Origin: Limosilactobacillus oris DSM 4864
GTDB taxonomy: Bacteria > Bacillota > Bacilli > Lactobacillales > Lactobacillaceae
DNA length: 52,576 nt
Assembly: GCF_001434465.1 (NCBI RefSeq)
Contig: NZ_AZGE01000006.1
Location: forward strand, 35,960 to 88,535
Reading direction: 5' to 3'
Shown one piece after another: positions 18,299 to 28,432 of this stretch. The notes beneath the pieces were generated by a model that saw nothing but the letters and a program-made list of their open reading frames with translations, was not told the origin of the DNA and made no database searches. A program made the translations under genes and the position numbers. Each line of letters begins with the position of its first letter. The stretch's first letter is position 1.

Positions 18299-18399
18299 GA
18301 CTCCTGTGAGAGCAAAACGGTACGGTGTTTGGCATTAGAGAAAGACTAGAGCACAGCGATCGCTTAATCAGGATGATTAGGTGGCTCGCTGTTTTTTTG
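18299..18399 (+). promoter_or_regulatory. Second attenuator in pyr leader, diverged PyrR site
   Basis: ACTCCTGTGAGAGC (18300-18313) partly matches the PyrR-binding consensus, keeping the UCC-N-GNGAG centre. It is followed by a very strong terminator: ACAGCGA (18353-18359) with TCGCTGT (18386-18392), an inner CTTAATCA/TGATTAGG, and TTTTTT. Terminator certain by shape; PyrR control here less so. Confidence 0.6.
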
Positions 18400-18425
18400 T
18401 TGTCGAGCGAAAGGAGCACGTTTAG

Positions 18426-20074
<1,649 letters not shown>

Positions 20075-20076
20075 CC

Positions 20077-20718
20077 ATGACCTATTCAGAAACAGTTGCT
20101 AAGGACCTGCTAGAAATTCATGCGGTGACGCTCAGCCCAGACCAGCCTTACACCTGGGCCAGCGGCTTGCATTCGCCGATTTATACCGACAACCGGCTGA
20201 CCATCTCCTACCCCAAGGTCCAGCGGGCGATTTATCAAGGAATGACGGCCTTGATCAAGGACCACTTTACGGATGTTGACGTCGTAGCAGGGACGGCAAC
20301 AGCCGGGATTCCCCATGCTGCCTGGGTAGCGGAAGAACTGGGCAAGCCCTTGATTTATGTCCGTTCTAAGCCCAAGGACCACGGCCGGGGAAAGCAAATT
20401 GAGGGCGTGCTGACGGCTGGGCAACGGGTCGTTGTAATCGATGACTTGATTTCGACTGGTGGCAGTGTCCTCAACGCGGTCCGGGCAGTCCAGCAGGCCG
20501 GCGGTGAGGTCGTCGGTGTGATTGCCGTCTTTAGTTATCAATTACCGGCGGCAGATCAGAACTTCGCAGCGGCGGGCCTGAATTACTATGCCGTTACTAA
20601 TTACCCGACCTTGATTAACGTGGCTAAGGAAGACGGGTTAATCAGTGCCGCTCACCTGAGCTCACTGCAAGACTGGCGCCAAGACCCGGCAGCCTGGAGC
20701 GCCCAGCACGCCAATTAG
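20077..20718 (+). CDS. pyrE: Orotate phosphoribosyltransferase
   Basis: Joins orotate and PRPP to give OMP. The PRPP-binding motif VVVIDDLISTGGS and the segment VAGTATAGIPHAAWVA are intact; 213 aa. It starts 2 bp after pyrF with GGAGG upstream and ends the operon, followed by hairpin repeat copy 3. Confidence 0.94.
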   Translation: MTYSETVAKDLLEIHAVTLSPDQPYTWASGLHSPIYTDNRLTISYPKVQRAIYQGMTALIKDHFTDVDVVAGTATAGIPHAAWVAEELGKPLIYVRSKPKDHGRGKQIEGVLTAGQRVVVIDDLISTGGSVLNAVRAVQQAGGEVVGVIAVFSYQLPAADQNFAAAGLNYYAVTNYPTLINVAKEDGLISAAHLSSLQDWRQDPAAWSAQHAN

Positions 20719-20750
20719 AAGTAGCCCCCTAGGGAATAATGGCTGCATAT

Positions 20751-20804
20751 CGAAAGACAACCCCCGAAAATCAGCTTGCCAGCCGATTCTCGGGGGTTGT
20801 TCTT
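20751..20804 (+). terminator. Hairpin repeat copy 3, pyr operon terminator
   Basis: The tag CGAAAGACAA leads into arms ACAACCCCCGA and TCGGGGGTTGT, with inner AATC/GATT and the loop AGCTTGCCAGCC, then TCTTATCCCC. The tag and loop equal those at 29-78 while the outer stem differs completely but still pairs. Confidence 0.8.
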
Positions 20805-20925
20805 ATCCCCCCTATATCACGCCCATAAAAAATCCTGGTTGACTTTTACCCCACCAACGATTAAAGTATCATTAAAATAAAATTAGAAAACGACAAGGCG
20901 AATAGTGGAAAGGAAGGGACCGTGG

Positions 20926-21870
20926 ATGACACGAAAAGTTGGTGTGATTGGTCAGGGCCACGTTGGTGAGACCCTGGCGAATAATTTATTAGTAACGGGG
21001 ACGGTGGATGAACTGGTCCTAGTCGATACCGACCAGAAAAAGCTCAACGCCAACGCGACGGACTTCGAGGACGCGGCGGCGAACCTGCCGACTCATACCC
21101 GGATCAGAAAGAATGATTATGCCGCGCTGGCGGACGCCGATGTGGTAGTAATCGCTGTGGGAAATATCGGCATTCAAAATGACGATGCTAAACACGATCG
21201 CTTCATGGAACTGAAAGTGACGAGCCGGGCAGCCAAGGAGGTCGGGACGAAGCTCAAAGAGGTGGGCTTTAAGGGAGTGTTAGTTTCAATTAGCAACCCC
21301 TGTGACGTTATTGCAGCCCTGTTTCAAAAGTATACCGGCTTGCCGAAAAAGCGTGTGATTGGGACAGGGACCCTGCTTGATACGGCCCGCTTAAAGAAGG
21401 TTGTGGGTCAGGCCCTGGATGTTGATCCGCGGTCCGTATCTGGTTACGCGTTAGGTGAGCACGGTAATTCCCAGTTTGCGGCCTGGTCGCAAGTTCGGGT
21501 TCTGGGGCAGCAGATCACGGACTTAGCCGCGGTGAGTGACCAGCTGGACCTTGATGGCCTGGCGGAAGCAACGAAGGCGGGGGGCTACACGGTCTTCCAT
21601 GGAAAGTTCTACACGAACTTTGGCATTGCCGCGGCGGCACTCCGCCTTGTCACCGCCATCCTTAACGACGCTAACATTGAACTGCCAGTCTCGAACTTCC
21701 GTGAAGAATACGGAACGTACTGCGGTTATCCGGCGGTAATCGGCCAGCAGGGGGTGGTGAAGCCCTTGCAGCTGAACCTGACCGCCGAGGAAGAACGGCA
21801 ACTGGCTGCGTCGGCTAACTACATCAAGGACCGTTTCGATGAGGTCGCCCAGCAGCTGGAAGCGGAATAA
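20926..21870 (+). CDS. L-2-hydroxyisocaproate dehydrogenase (LDH/MDH family)
   Basis: NAD-dependent reductase of branched 2-oxo acids such as 2-oxoisocaproate. It has the Rossmann start VGVIGQGHVGET, SISNPCDV, GTGTLLDTARLKK and the active-site histidine segment YALGEHGNSQFAAWS. From memory it resembles Weissella confusa L-HicDH more than L-lactate dehydrogenase, including the NIGIQ loop and GTYCGYPAVIG. ATG 20926 gives MTRKVGVIGQ, 314 aa; the frame extends to 20905 before the ribosome binding site. Substrate range is inferred. Confidence 0.82.
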   Translation: MTRKVGVIGQGHVGETLANNLLVTGTVDELVLVDTDQKKLNANATDFEDAAANLPTHTRIRKNDYAALADADVVVIAVGNIGIQNDDAKHDRFMELKVTSRAAKEVGTKLKEVGFKGVLVSISNPCDVIAALFQKYTGLPKKRVIGTGTLLDTARLKKVVGQALDVDPRSVSGYALGEHGNSQFAAWSQVRVLGQQITDLAAVSDQLDLDGLAEATKAGGYTVFHGKFYTNFGIAAAALRLVTAILNDANIELPVSNFREEYGTYCGYPAVIGQQGVVKPLQLNLTAEEERQLAASANYIKDRFDEVAQQLEAE

Positions 21871-21884
21871 GAAGCTGCACAACG

Positions 21885-21923
21885 GCCGTAAATTAGCGCA
21901 GCGGAGAACGGTAATTTAGCGGC
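21885..21923 (+). terminator. Hairpin after L-HicDH gene
   Basis: GCCGTAAATTA pairs with TAATTTAGCGGC (one bulged A, one G-U) around a 16-nt loop, but only a short T run follows. It stands before the stronger terminator at 21947-21990. Confidence 0.45.
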
Positions 21924-21946
21924 TGTTTGGTAGTTAACCGGTAAGT

Positions 21947-21991
21947 AAAAGCCCTCGCAAATACGGCAGAGCCGCTTGCGAAGGCTTTTTC
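21947..21991. terminator. Bidirectional terminator between L-HicDH and cfa
   Basis: AAAAGCC-TCGCAA pairs with TTGCGA-GGCTTTT, with an inner CGGC/GCCG hairpin. Poly-T on the right and poly-A on the left let it serve the two convergent genes. Confidence 0.8.
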
Positions 21992-21999
21992 AGTTGGCG

Positions 22000-23178
22000 T
22001 TACTTTTCATACATGTATTCCCGGGTCATCGGCAGGTTCTTTCCTGACGCACCCTTGGTGATCAGGTACTGGATAACGTCGATGTTTCCGGACTCAAACG
22101 AGGCGGCGCAGGCCTGCAGGTAGAGGTCCCACATCCGGGTGAAGCGTTCGCCCATCATGTCCTGGATTTGGTTCCGGTTAGCGTTGAAGTTAGCGTCCCA
22201 GATTTCCAGCGTCCGTTGGTAGTGCCGCCGGAGCATTTCCATGTCGGCAATCTGCATGTGGTTTTCTTCGATGTGGCCGATCATTTCTTCCAGGCCAGGA
22301 ACGTAGCCGCCTGGGAAGATGTACTTGTTGATCCAGCCGTTGTAGGCTCCACCTTGCTGACGGGTGATTCCGTGGATCAATGCCACCCCGTTATTCTTCA
22401 GGTAGCGGTTAACATCCTTGAAGTAGAGACCCAGATTTTCCTTGCCGACGTGTTCGAACATTCCGACGGAGGTAATGTAATCCCAGGTTTGGTCACCGAG
22501 TTCCCGGTAGTCGATTAATTTGACTTCGGCAACGTCTTCCAGTCCTTCATCCTTGATCCGTTGCTGAACCAGGCGGTACTGTTCTTCACTCAGGGTCACC
22601 CCGGTAACCTTCAGCCCGTATTCCTTGGCCGCGGTCAGCATCAGGGTTCCCCAGCCACAGCCGATATCAAGGAGGGTCTTCCCTGGTTGGGGATCGAGTT
22701 TCTTGAGGATGTGGTGAACTTTATCTTCCTGGGCCTTGGTGAGGTCATCCCAATTGCCATCCGTGAAGTAGGCACAGGAGTAAGTCATGGTGTCATCCAG
22801 CCACAGCTTGTAGAAGTCGTTACCAACATCGTAGTGACTCTGCACGTCGGACTCGCTTTCCTTTTCGGAGTGGCCCTGCTTTGGCAAGAACTTGCGGAAC
22901 TTTGAACTCCGCATGAAGCTGTTGGCACTCTCGTAGGCGGAGGCAATCAGCTTTTGGATGCTGCCCTCAATTTCGATGTTCCCGTCCATGTAGGCTTCCC
23001 CTAGGGCGATTGAGGCGTTCTTGGTAACGTCGCGAATCGGAATTTTCTCCTTAAAGGTGATGGTTACTTCCGGCTCGCCGTTGCCATAAACAGCACTTTT
23101 ACCATCCCAGTACACAACCTTAACGGGAAAGGTAAAGGAACGGCTAAGCAGTGACTTGTAGAACGTCTTTTCTAACAT
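22000..23178 (-). CDS. cfa: Cyclopropane-fatty-acyl-phospholipid synthase
   Basis: Methylates the double bond of membrane phospholipid acyl chains using SAM, making cyclopropane fatty acids (lactobacillic acid) in acid or stationary-phase stress. The SAM loop [13 protein letters not shown], the segment [20 protein letters not shown] (split by family alignments) and [14 protein letters not shown] are present. 392 aa, normal. An AAGGA ribosome binding site lies about 10 bp before the ATG. Confidence 0.95.
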   Translation of the reverse strand: MLEKTFYKSLLSRSFTFPVKVVYWDGKSAVYGNGEPEVTITFKEKIPIRDVTKNASIALGEAYMDGNIEIEGSIQKLIASAYESANSFMRSSKFRKFLPKQGHSEKESESDVQSHYDVGNDFYKLWLDDTMTYSCAYFTDGNWDDLTKAQEDKVHHILKKLDPQPGKTLLDIGCGWGTLMLTAAKEYGLKVTGVTLSEEQYRLVQQRIKDEGLEDVAEVKLIDYRELGDQTWDYITSVGMFEHVGKENLGLYFKDVNRYLKNNGVALIHGITRQQGGAYNGWINKYIFPGGYVPGLEEMIGHIEENHMQIADMEMLRRHYQRTLEIWDANFNANRNQIQDMMGERFTRMWDLYLQACAASFESGNIDVIQYLITKGASGKNLPMTREYMYEK

Positions 23179-23324
23179 TGCAACGTTTCCTTCTTTCTTT
23201 TCTAACGTAATGTGATTATTATAACACCCTATACATTATTTATCGGAAAAGAAGAACAAGTCTGGCAAAATAATGGGAATATTTTATACTATTATTAAAT
23301 AGCAATTAAAAAAGGGATGATGAT

Positions 23325-24368
23325 ATGACGGATGCTTGGCATCGCTTTATAGAAAACGTTGAGGTGCGCCGCTTTGCTGTCCTAGCGGTAGTTATTTTTG
23401 CCCTTTGGATGATGCGGTCGATGATGAACATGATCCTGTTCACCTTCATCTTGACCTACATCGTGGTTAACTGGGTCCACCTGGTCCGGCGCTGGTTGCC
23501 CAAACTATCGCCCGCGGTGGTGGTGATTATCACCTATACGCTGCTGGTTCTCCTGCTGTACTTTGGAATCACCCAGTACCTGCCCGTGCTGGTTCGGCAA
23601 ATCATTAAGATGGTCAACTCGGTCCTGAAGTTCTACAGTACCAACGATGCGACGGTACTTTATCATTACGTTAATCAGTACGTTAGCACCGGGACGATTA
23701 TGACTCAGCTCCGGCATGGCTTGACAATCGCGGTCAGCACCATCACCAGCGTGGGTGTGGTGGCCTTCACCTTCCTCCTCTCGCTGATTTTGAGCTTCTT
23801 CTACACCCTGGAACTACCCCAAATGGAGAGCTTCTCACGGCTTTTTCTCGACAGCAAGTTTGACTGGTTCTTTCAGGATATTGCCTACTTTGGCAAGAAG
23901 TTTACCAATACCTTTGGGGTTGTCTTGGAAGCCCAATTTTTCATTGCCATCTGCAACACGGTGATTACGACGATCTGCCTCTTCTTTGTGAAGATGCCGC
24001 AGATTTTCGCCCTCGCCCTGGTGGTCTTCGTCTTTAGCCTAGTCCCGGTCGCCGGGGTGATTATCTCGACGATTCCGCTGAGCATCGTGGCTTACTCGGT
24101 CGGTGGGATTCGGGACGTGATTTACATCATCATTATGATTATTGTTATTCACGCCTTTGAAGCCTATGTCTTAAATCCGAAGTTTATGTCCAGCCAGACG
24201 GATTTGCCGATTTTTTACACCTTCATTGTCCTTTTGATTGGAGAACACTTCTGGGGAACCTGGGGGCTGATTGTCGGGGTGCCGATTTTTACCTTCCTCT
24301 TGGATATCCTTGGTGTCAAATCAATTCACAAAGCGAAGAGAAAACGCTCACAGACTAGTGGGCAGTAA
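23325..24368 (+). CDS. AI-2E family transporter (PF01594)
   Basis: 347 aa with about seven to eight hydrophobic segments: three near the N-terminus, a soluble stretch (about 90-145), then several more ending with the conserved region HAFEAYVLNPKFMSSQTDLP and GLIVGVPIFTFLLDIL. This pattern is typical of the AI-2 exporter-like family, whose substrates are mostly unknown; some members are Na+/H+ antiporters. AAGGGATGA precedes the ATG. Single gene with its own terminator. Confidence 0.85.
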   Translation: MTDAWHRFIENVEVRRFAVLAVVIFALWMMRSMMNMILFTFILTYIVVNWVHLVRRWLPKLSPAVVVIITYTLLVLLLYFGITQYLPVLVRQIIKMVNSVLKFYSTNDATVLYHYVNQYVSTGTIMTQLRHGLTIAVSTITSVGVVAFTFLLSLILSFFYTLELPQMESFSRLFLDSKFDWFFQDIAYFGKKFTNTFGVVLEAQFFIAICNTVITTICLFFVKMPQIFALALVVFVFSLVPVAGVIISTIPLSIVAYSVGGIRDVIYIIIMIIVIHAFEAYVLNPKFMSSQTDLPIFYTFIVLLIGEHFWGTWGLIVGVPIFTFLLDILGVKSIHKAKRKRSQTSGQ

Positions 24369-24390
24369 TCATTACAACTTGTGCAAGTAA

Positions 24391-24441
24391 TAACATGGTC
24401 GAACTAGGGGAAACTTTTTTGCCGGTTTGACCATGTTTTTT
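24391..24441 (+). terminator. Terminator after AI-2E transporter
   Basis: AACATGGTC pairs with GACCATGTT, with inner CGAAC/GTTTG, and TTTTT follows. Confidence 0.85.
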
Positions 24442-24462
24442 GTATGTGAAGAAGCAACAATC

Positions 24463-24491
24463 TTGTGAAAATCATCGAAGGGGCCTAAACT
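24463..24491 (+). promoter_or_regulatory. alsSD promoter
   Basis: TTGTGA at 24463-24468 and TAAACT at 24486-24491 with a 17-bp spacer, about 40 bp before the alsS start. Confidence 0.55.
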
Positions 24492-24530
24492 TTTCTCAAT
24501 GGATTTAATTTAGGTACAGAGGTGTTTAAG

Positions 24531-26210
24531 ATGGAAAAGAAACAGTATGGTGCGGACGTCATTATTGATAGTCTGCGGAAACACGGTGTCGACCTAGTCT
24601 TCGGGATTCCCGGCGCCAAAATTGATCGTCTGTTTGAAGGCTTAGATGGGCAGGACAGTGAGGACGCGCCCAAGTTAATCGTCACCCGGCACGAGCAAAA
24701 CGCGGTATTCATGGCCCAAGCCTACGCTCGCTTAACCGGCAAAACCGGGGTGGCTATCAGCACGTCCGGCCCGGGGGTTGGTAATTTGACGACTGGGATC
24801 ATGACGGCCAATGCGGAGGGGGACCCGATTTTAGCAATCGGTGGTCAGGTGCAGCGGAAGGACCTGCACCGGTTGACCCACCAGAGTACCCCGTCAGCTG
24901 AAATTATGGCGCCGATTACCCGGTACAGCGCTGAAATCCAGGATCCCAACAACATTTCGGAAACGATGGCCAACGCCTTTGAAGCCAGTCAAGGGGCCGA
25001 AAAAGGAGCTGCCTTTGTCAGCCTGCCACAGGACGTGGACGACGCGGTGGTTGATGAACAGCCGTTGCCAATCTACGAGGCTCCAAAGATGGGACCAGCG
25101 GACCCCGGTGAGTTGGCTAAACTGGTTGACCTCATCAAGCACAGTAAGCTGCCGGTCATCCTGGTCGGTCAGCGGGGCGGTAGTGCGGCCGTTGCCAACG
25201 CCCTCCACCAGCTATTGCGGCATTATGCCTTTCCAGTGGTTGAAACATTTCAGGCGGCTGGAGTGGTGTCCCGGGACCTGGAAGACCAGTCTTACTTTGG
25301 CCGGGTCGGCCTCTTCCGCAACCAGGTTGGTGACCAGCTTCTCCAACAGAGCGACCTGGTAATTGCGGTCGGCTATGACGCAATTGAATATGAGCCGCGG
25401 AACTGGAACAAGGAAGACCAGCTGCGGATTGTCAACCTCGACACGAAACCGGCCCAGATTGACAATCACTACACGCCAGTAATGCAGCTGGTCGGTGACC
25501 TGACGAGCAGCTTGACCCAGCTAGACCAGCTTTTGAGTGGCTTTAGCTACCCGGCAGCGGCCCAGGAGCAACTGGCAACGTACCGCCAGCAGCTCGACCG
25601 GGATAAGCAGCTGCCGACACCGCCAGCTGGTCAGCAGAGCCACCCCTTAGCGGCCGTTCAGGCCATCCAGGAGAACGTTACCGATAACATGGTTGTTTCC
25701 CTGGATGTCGGTTCACACTACATCTGGATGGCCCGGCACTTCCGCTGTTACCAGCCACGCCATTTGCTGATCAGCAACGGGATGCAAACCCTGGGTGTCG
25801 GTCTGCCATGGGCGATGGTAGCCGCAATGCTTCATCCCGAGCAGAAGGCCGTTGCGGTCTGCGGGGACGGGGGCTTCCTCTTCTCTGGGGCCGAACTGTC
25901 GACTGCCGTCCAGCACCAGCTCAACCTGGTAGTGGTCGTTTGGAACGACGGTGGACACTATGACATGGTCAAGTTCCAGGAAGAAATGAAGTACCCGCAA
26001 GCCGCCGGGGTTAAGTTTGGCGACTGCGACATCGTCAAGTACGCGGAGAGCTTTGGCGCAACTGGCCTGCGGGTTGACAAGCCAGCTGACCTGAACAAGG
26101 TCATGCACCAGGCTTTCAGCACTGATGGCCCGGTAGTCGTGGATGTTCCGGTTGATTACAGCAACAACAAGGACCTGGCTGCCCACTTGATCGATTCACA
26201 ATTAGGATAA
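24531..26210 (+). CDS. alsS: Catabolic acetolactate synthase
   Basis: ThDP enzyme condensing two pyruvates to alpha-acetolactate. The N-terminal domain holds the ThDP glutamate region RHEQNAVFMAQAYARLTGK, and the C-terminal ThDP-Mg motif is GDGGFLFSGAELSTAVQHQ. It lies with acetolactate decarboxylase and without an ilvN-type regulatory subunit, which marks the FAD-independent catabolic AlsS rather than the IlvB biosynthetic form. ATG 24531 follows GAGGTG at 24519-24524; the frame opens at GTG 24522, which overlaps that site. 559 aa. Confidence 0.93.
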   Translation: MEKKQYGADVIIDSLRKHGVDLVFGIPGAKIDRLFEGLDGQDSEDAPKLIVTRHEQNAVFMAQAYARLTGKTGVAISTSGPGVGNLTTGIMTANAEGDPILAIGGQVQRKDLHRLTHQSTPSAEIMAPITRYSAEIQDPNNISETMANAFEASQGAEKGAAFVSLPQDVDDAVVDEQPLPIYEAPKMGPADPGELAKLVDLIKHSKLPVILVGQRGGSAAVANALHQLLRHYAFPVVETFQAAGVVSRDLEDQSYFGRVGLFRNQVGDQLLQQSDLVIAVGYDAIEYEPRNWNKEDQLRIVNLDTKPAQIDNHYTPVMQLVGDLTSSLTQLDQLLSGFSYPAAAQEQLATYRQQLDRDKQLPTPPAGQQSHPLAAVQAIQENVTDNMVVSLDVGSHYIWMARHFRCYQPRHLLISNGMQTLGVGLPWAMVAAMLHPEQKAVAVCGDGGFLFSGAELSTAVQHQLNLVVVVWNDGGHYDMVKFQEEMKYPQAAGVKFGDCDIVKYAESFGATGLRVDKPADLNKVMHQAFSTDGPVVVDVPVDYSNNKDLAAHLIDSQLG

Positions 26211-26944
26211 TGAAAGGAAATGGTATTATCAGTACCTTATACGAACACGGCACGCTGGCCTCGTTAATGGCCGGCAATATGGCAGGGACGATAACCTTGG
26301 CGGACCTGTTGAAGCACGGGTCTACTGGGATTGGCACCTTTGACGGCCTGGACGGGGAGGTCATCATCCTCGACGGCGAGGTCTACCAGGCAGTTTCCGA
26401 TGGAACGGTCAACCACGTTACTGACAGTCAGGCAAAGATGCCGTTTGCCTCAGTCCATACGCCAGCCGACCTGGAGGAATTAAAGCTGGCTGACGTTGAC
26501 TTCAATGCTCTCAACGGGAAGTTTGTCCAGCAGCACGAACTCAAGAACGTCTTCGCGGCCCTATGCTTGACGGGGAAGTTCAGCCACGTCAAGGTGCGGA
26601 TCGCACCCAAGCAGAAAGAACCGTACCCGAGTCTGCTGGAAGTTGCCCAGGGCCAGCCGACCTTTACCCGGGATGACGTTAACGGCACGATCATTGGTTA
26701 CTACGCGCCGGAGATTTTTGGCAGTGTAACGGCGGCCGGCTGGCACCTCCACTTCATCAGTGATGACCGCCAATTTGCCGGGCACTTGCTGGAATTTACC
26801 GCGCCGGCACTGACCGGTGACCTGCAGATTTTCGACACGCTCGAACAACACCTGCCAATCGCCGACCAGGCTTTCCGCCAGGGCGAGGTTGACATGGCAA
26901 CCCTGCGGGACAGCATCGCCCAGTCCGAGGGAAATCAGGATTAG
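26210..26944 (+). CDS. alsD: Alpha-acetolactate decarboxylase
   Basis: Converts alpha-acetolactate to acetoin, diverting pyruvate and limiting acidification. The metal-binding HLH (H179, H181) and H192 lie in WHLHFISDDRQFAGH, and the N-terminal segment LASLMAGNMAGTITLADLL and ELKNVFAALCLTG are typical. 244 aa. Its ATG overlaps the alsS stop (TAATG), so the two are translationally coupled. Confidence 0.94.
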   Translation: MKGNGIISTLYEHGTLASLMAGNMAGTITLADLLKHGSTGIGTFDGLDGEVIILDGEVYQAVSDGTVNHVTDSQAKMPFASVHTPADLEELKLADVDFNALNGKFVQQHELKNVFAALCLTGKFSHVKVRIAPKQKEPYPSLLEVAQGQPTFTRDDVNGTIIGYYAPEIFGSVTAAGWHLHFISDDRQFAGHLLEFTAPALTGDLQIFDTLEQHLPIADQAFRQGEVDMATLRDSIAQSEGNQD

Positions 26945-27016
26945 AAGTGCTAAGCCAGCTCCTCGACATGGCGTGCACGTTATGGCTGCGTAATAGTTGA
27001 ACTACTAAAAAGTTGT

Positions 27017-27070
27017 TGAAATGAACCCCCATAGTTGGATAAAGAATTCCAACTATGGGGGTTCATTTCA
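27017..27070. terminator. Strong bidirectional terminator after alsD
   Basis: 22-bp perfect arms (27017-27038 and 27049-27070; inner part CCCCCATAGTTGG/CCAACTATGGGGG) around a 10-nt loop. It marks the edge between GC-rich core genes and the AT-rich stretch to its right. Confidence 0.85.
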
Positions 27071-27089
27071 GTTCAATAGGTTAGCTTTT

Positions 27090-27299
27090 TTATTTCCAAA
27101 AAATCATTGTAAGCACAAACACTCCGAAACACAAATAAAATATTCCTAGTCCCTTGTGATGTTTTTCTACAGAATCATTACTATCTCCAAATATATTCCC
27201 GGCGATTAAACGATAAAATTTTTTGTTTCCTCGATATATTTCCCAACCGAACCAGAAGAAAAATAATGCTATTGCACATATTAAAATAATTGGCGTCAA
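27090..27299 (-). CDS. Small two-helix membrane protein
   Basis: 69 aa, not recognised. Two hydrophobic helices (about 3-20 and 50-67) flank a basic loop. The TTG start has a good AAGGTGA ribosome binding site and overlaps the TGA of the preceding 39-codon reading frame, indicating coupling. Base composition is clearly AT-richer than neighbouring core genes, suggesting transfer. Confidence 0.55.
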   Translation of the reverse strand: MTPIILICAIALFFFWFGWEIYRGNKKFYRLIAGNIFGDSNDSVEKHHKGLGIFYLCFGVFVLTMIFWK

Positions 27300-27415
27300 C
27301 TAAAATCACCTTCCACACCATTAGGTACTGACAAAGTTATTCCTGGGTGAGCTTTAAGATATTCTTCTGTTTCCTCACACTGTTTTGCAATCTGTATGCT
27401 ATGGATTGACTTCAT
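27296..27415 (-). CDS. Hypothetical 39-residue reading frame, possibly a remnant
   Basis: Begins MKSIHSIQIAKQCEETEE and ends VPNGVEGDFS; soluble and acidic in the middle. No ribosome binding site precedes the ATG, and its stop overlaps the start of the 69-residue protein. It may be the C-terminal part of a gene whose N-terminus is the 37-residue frame just upstream, separated by stops and a frame change. Low certainty. Confidence 0.3.
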   Translation of the reverse strand: MKSIHSIQIAKQCEETEEYLKAHPGITLSVPNGVEGDFS

Positions 27416-27443
27416 TTTGAGGTTCAAGGCGCAGAATCAATCA

Positions 27444-27557
27444 CTAGTTTGGGCAATAGTGGAAATGGAGTCCTGTACTTACCGCAAATACTATCAATAA
27501 GCTGGCACAAAACGCCTGTATTTTCTTGCCTTTAATAATTGAGTTAAAACTTATCAT
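27444..27557 (-). CDS. 37-residue peptide with one membrane helix
   Basis: Begins MISFNSIIKGKKIQAFCA, has a hydrophobic stretch LLIVFAVSTGL and ends FHYCPN. The ribosome binding site AGGGAGGT lies immediately before the ATG. It resembles a signal-anchored small peptide; the function is unknown. It might also be the broken start of a longer gene including 27296-27415. Confidence 0.4.
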   Translation of the reverse strand: MISFNSIIKGKKIQAFCASLLIVFAVSTGLHFHYCPN

Positions 27558-27792
27558 ACCTCCCTTTATAATTAATAATACTTTTCAAACTTAAATGACT
27601 ATTATCTATAAGATATTATATTCCCATATTGTGAATGTTTAAACAATATAAGGGCTTATTTAAACGATTGTTTTATATGCTACTCTGACGTTTTTTGATA
27701 GATTATTTTAAATAAACTAAGTTCACTTGTAGCCTAAAACAAAATAAGTGATTGACAACAGCTTTAATATTGTAAAGTAATTTATGTAAAAT
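27558..27792. other. AT-rich gene-free stretch
   Basis: Very AT-rich sequence without a convincing coding frame. It includes an imperfect repeat (GTTTAAAC at about 27637 and TTTAAAC at about 27661) and TATTGTAAAGTAAT at 27768-27781, which matches 13 of 14 bases of the dyad operator at 28995-29008. It looks like promoter or accessory DNA flanking the leftward genes. Confidence 0.4.
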
Positions 27793-27820
27793 AAAAAGGA
27801 GTCTGCACGACTCCTTTTTT
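27793..27820. terminator. Terminator of the DUF2975/HTH operon
   Basis: AAAAAGGAGTC pairs with GACTCCTTTTT around TGCAC. The leftward operon's last stop codon (27819-27821) lies in its stem, so it acts mainly on the minus strand. Confidence 0.8.
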
Positions 27821-28205
27821 AGTCATGATGTTGGATGAAAGAACCAACGGTAGCAATAATGCCGAGCACGATGAAGGTGATGTTTTCCCACCGGTCGAGT
27901 CCTGTTCCGAGCGGTAAATCAATCAGGATTATAAAAAGGCCAGCGTAGAAGTTGCCCCGGCGGTAAAAGTGACGGTTGAATTCCAGCTGGCGGCCCCGTC
28001 CTGCGATAATCCAGTCCCCAGTATCACCGTCATCAAAGAAGAGGGTGAAGATGAGCATGATTAGTCCAAATAATGCAAAGAGAAGCTGGAAGAAGTTGAC
28101 GAAGATATTACTAGGCTGCAAGACAACAATCGCCAGCGGCCAGCAGAGAAAACAGAGGGCGAAGTAGAAACTGGCAGATTTATAGAATTGGTGATTAAAG
28201 CGCAT
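27819..28205 (-). CDS. Small membrane protein with duplicated FNRxFYK unit
   Basis: 128 aa of unknown function. It is an internal duplication: unit 1 begins RFNHQFYKSASFYFALCF and unit 2 begins EFNRHFYRRGNFYAGLFI, each followed by a second hydrophobic helix, giving about four helices; an acidic DDGDTGDW linker lies between. The separate gene at 41738-41917 encodes a single copy of the same unit. ATG 28205 is chosen because GGGAGG is 9 bp upstream; it overlaps the end of the HTH gene by 11 bp. Likely works with or is controlled by that regulator. Confidence 0.65.
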   Translation of the reverse strand: MRFNHQFYKSASFYFALCFLCWPLAIVVLQPSNIFVNFFQLLFALFGLIMLIFTLFFDDGDTGDWIIAGRGRQLEFNRHFYRRGNFYAGLFIILIDLPLGTGLDRWENITFIVLGIIATVGSFIQHHD

Positions 28206-28413
28206 TCGACTCATCCTCCCGGTATTCAAGAATGTCGCCTGGCTGGCAGTCCAGCTCGTGGCAGATTTTAGACAGGGTTTCGAAACGGATCCCGCGGGCC
28301 TTTCCCGTCTTGAGAATTGATAAGTTGGCCGGGGTAATGCCAATTCGTTGTGCTAAGGTTTTCGAAGTCATTTTACGTTCTGCTAATAAAACGTCCAAAT
28401 TGACCGTAATCAC
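28195..28413 (-). CDS. Cro/CI-type HTH regulator (YozG-like)
   Basis: 72 aa: almost only a helix-turn-helix (LAQRIGITPANLSILKTGKA) and the trailing LDCQPGDILEYRED, the form often found downstream of DUF2975 membrane proteins. GTG 28413 follows AAGGAGG; GTG 28425 overlaps that site and is rejected. It probably binds the paired dyads at 28973-29010 upstream of the operon. Confidence 0.8.
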   Translation of the reverse strand: MITVNLDVLLAERKMTSKTLAQRIGITPANLSILKTGKARGIRFETLSKICHELDCQPGDILEYREDESNAL

Positions 28414-28432
28414 AGTGGTCAGCACCTCCTTG

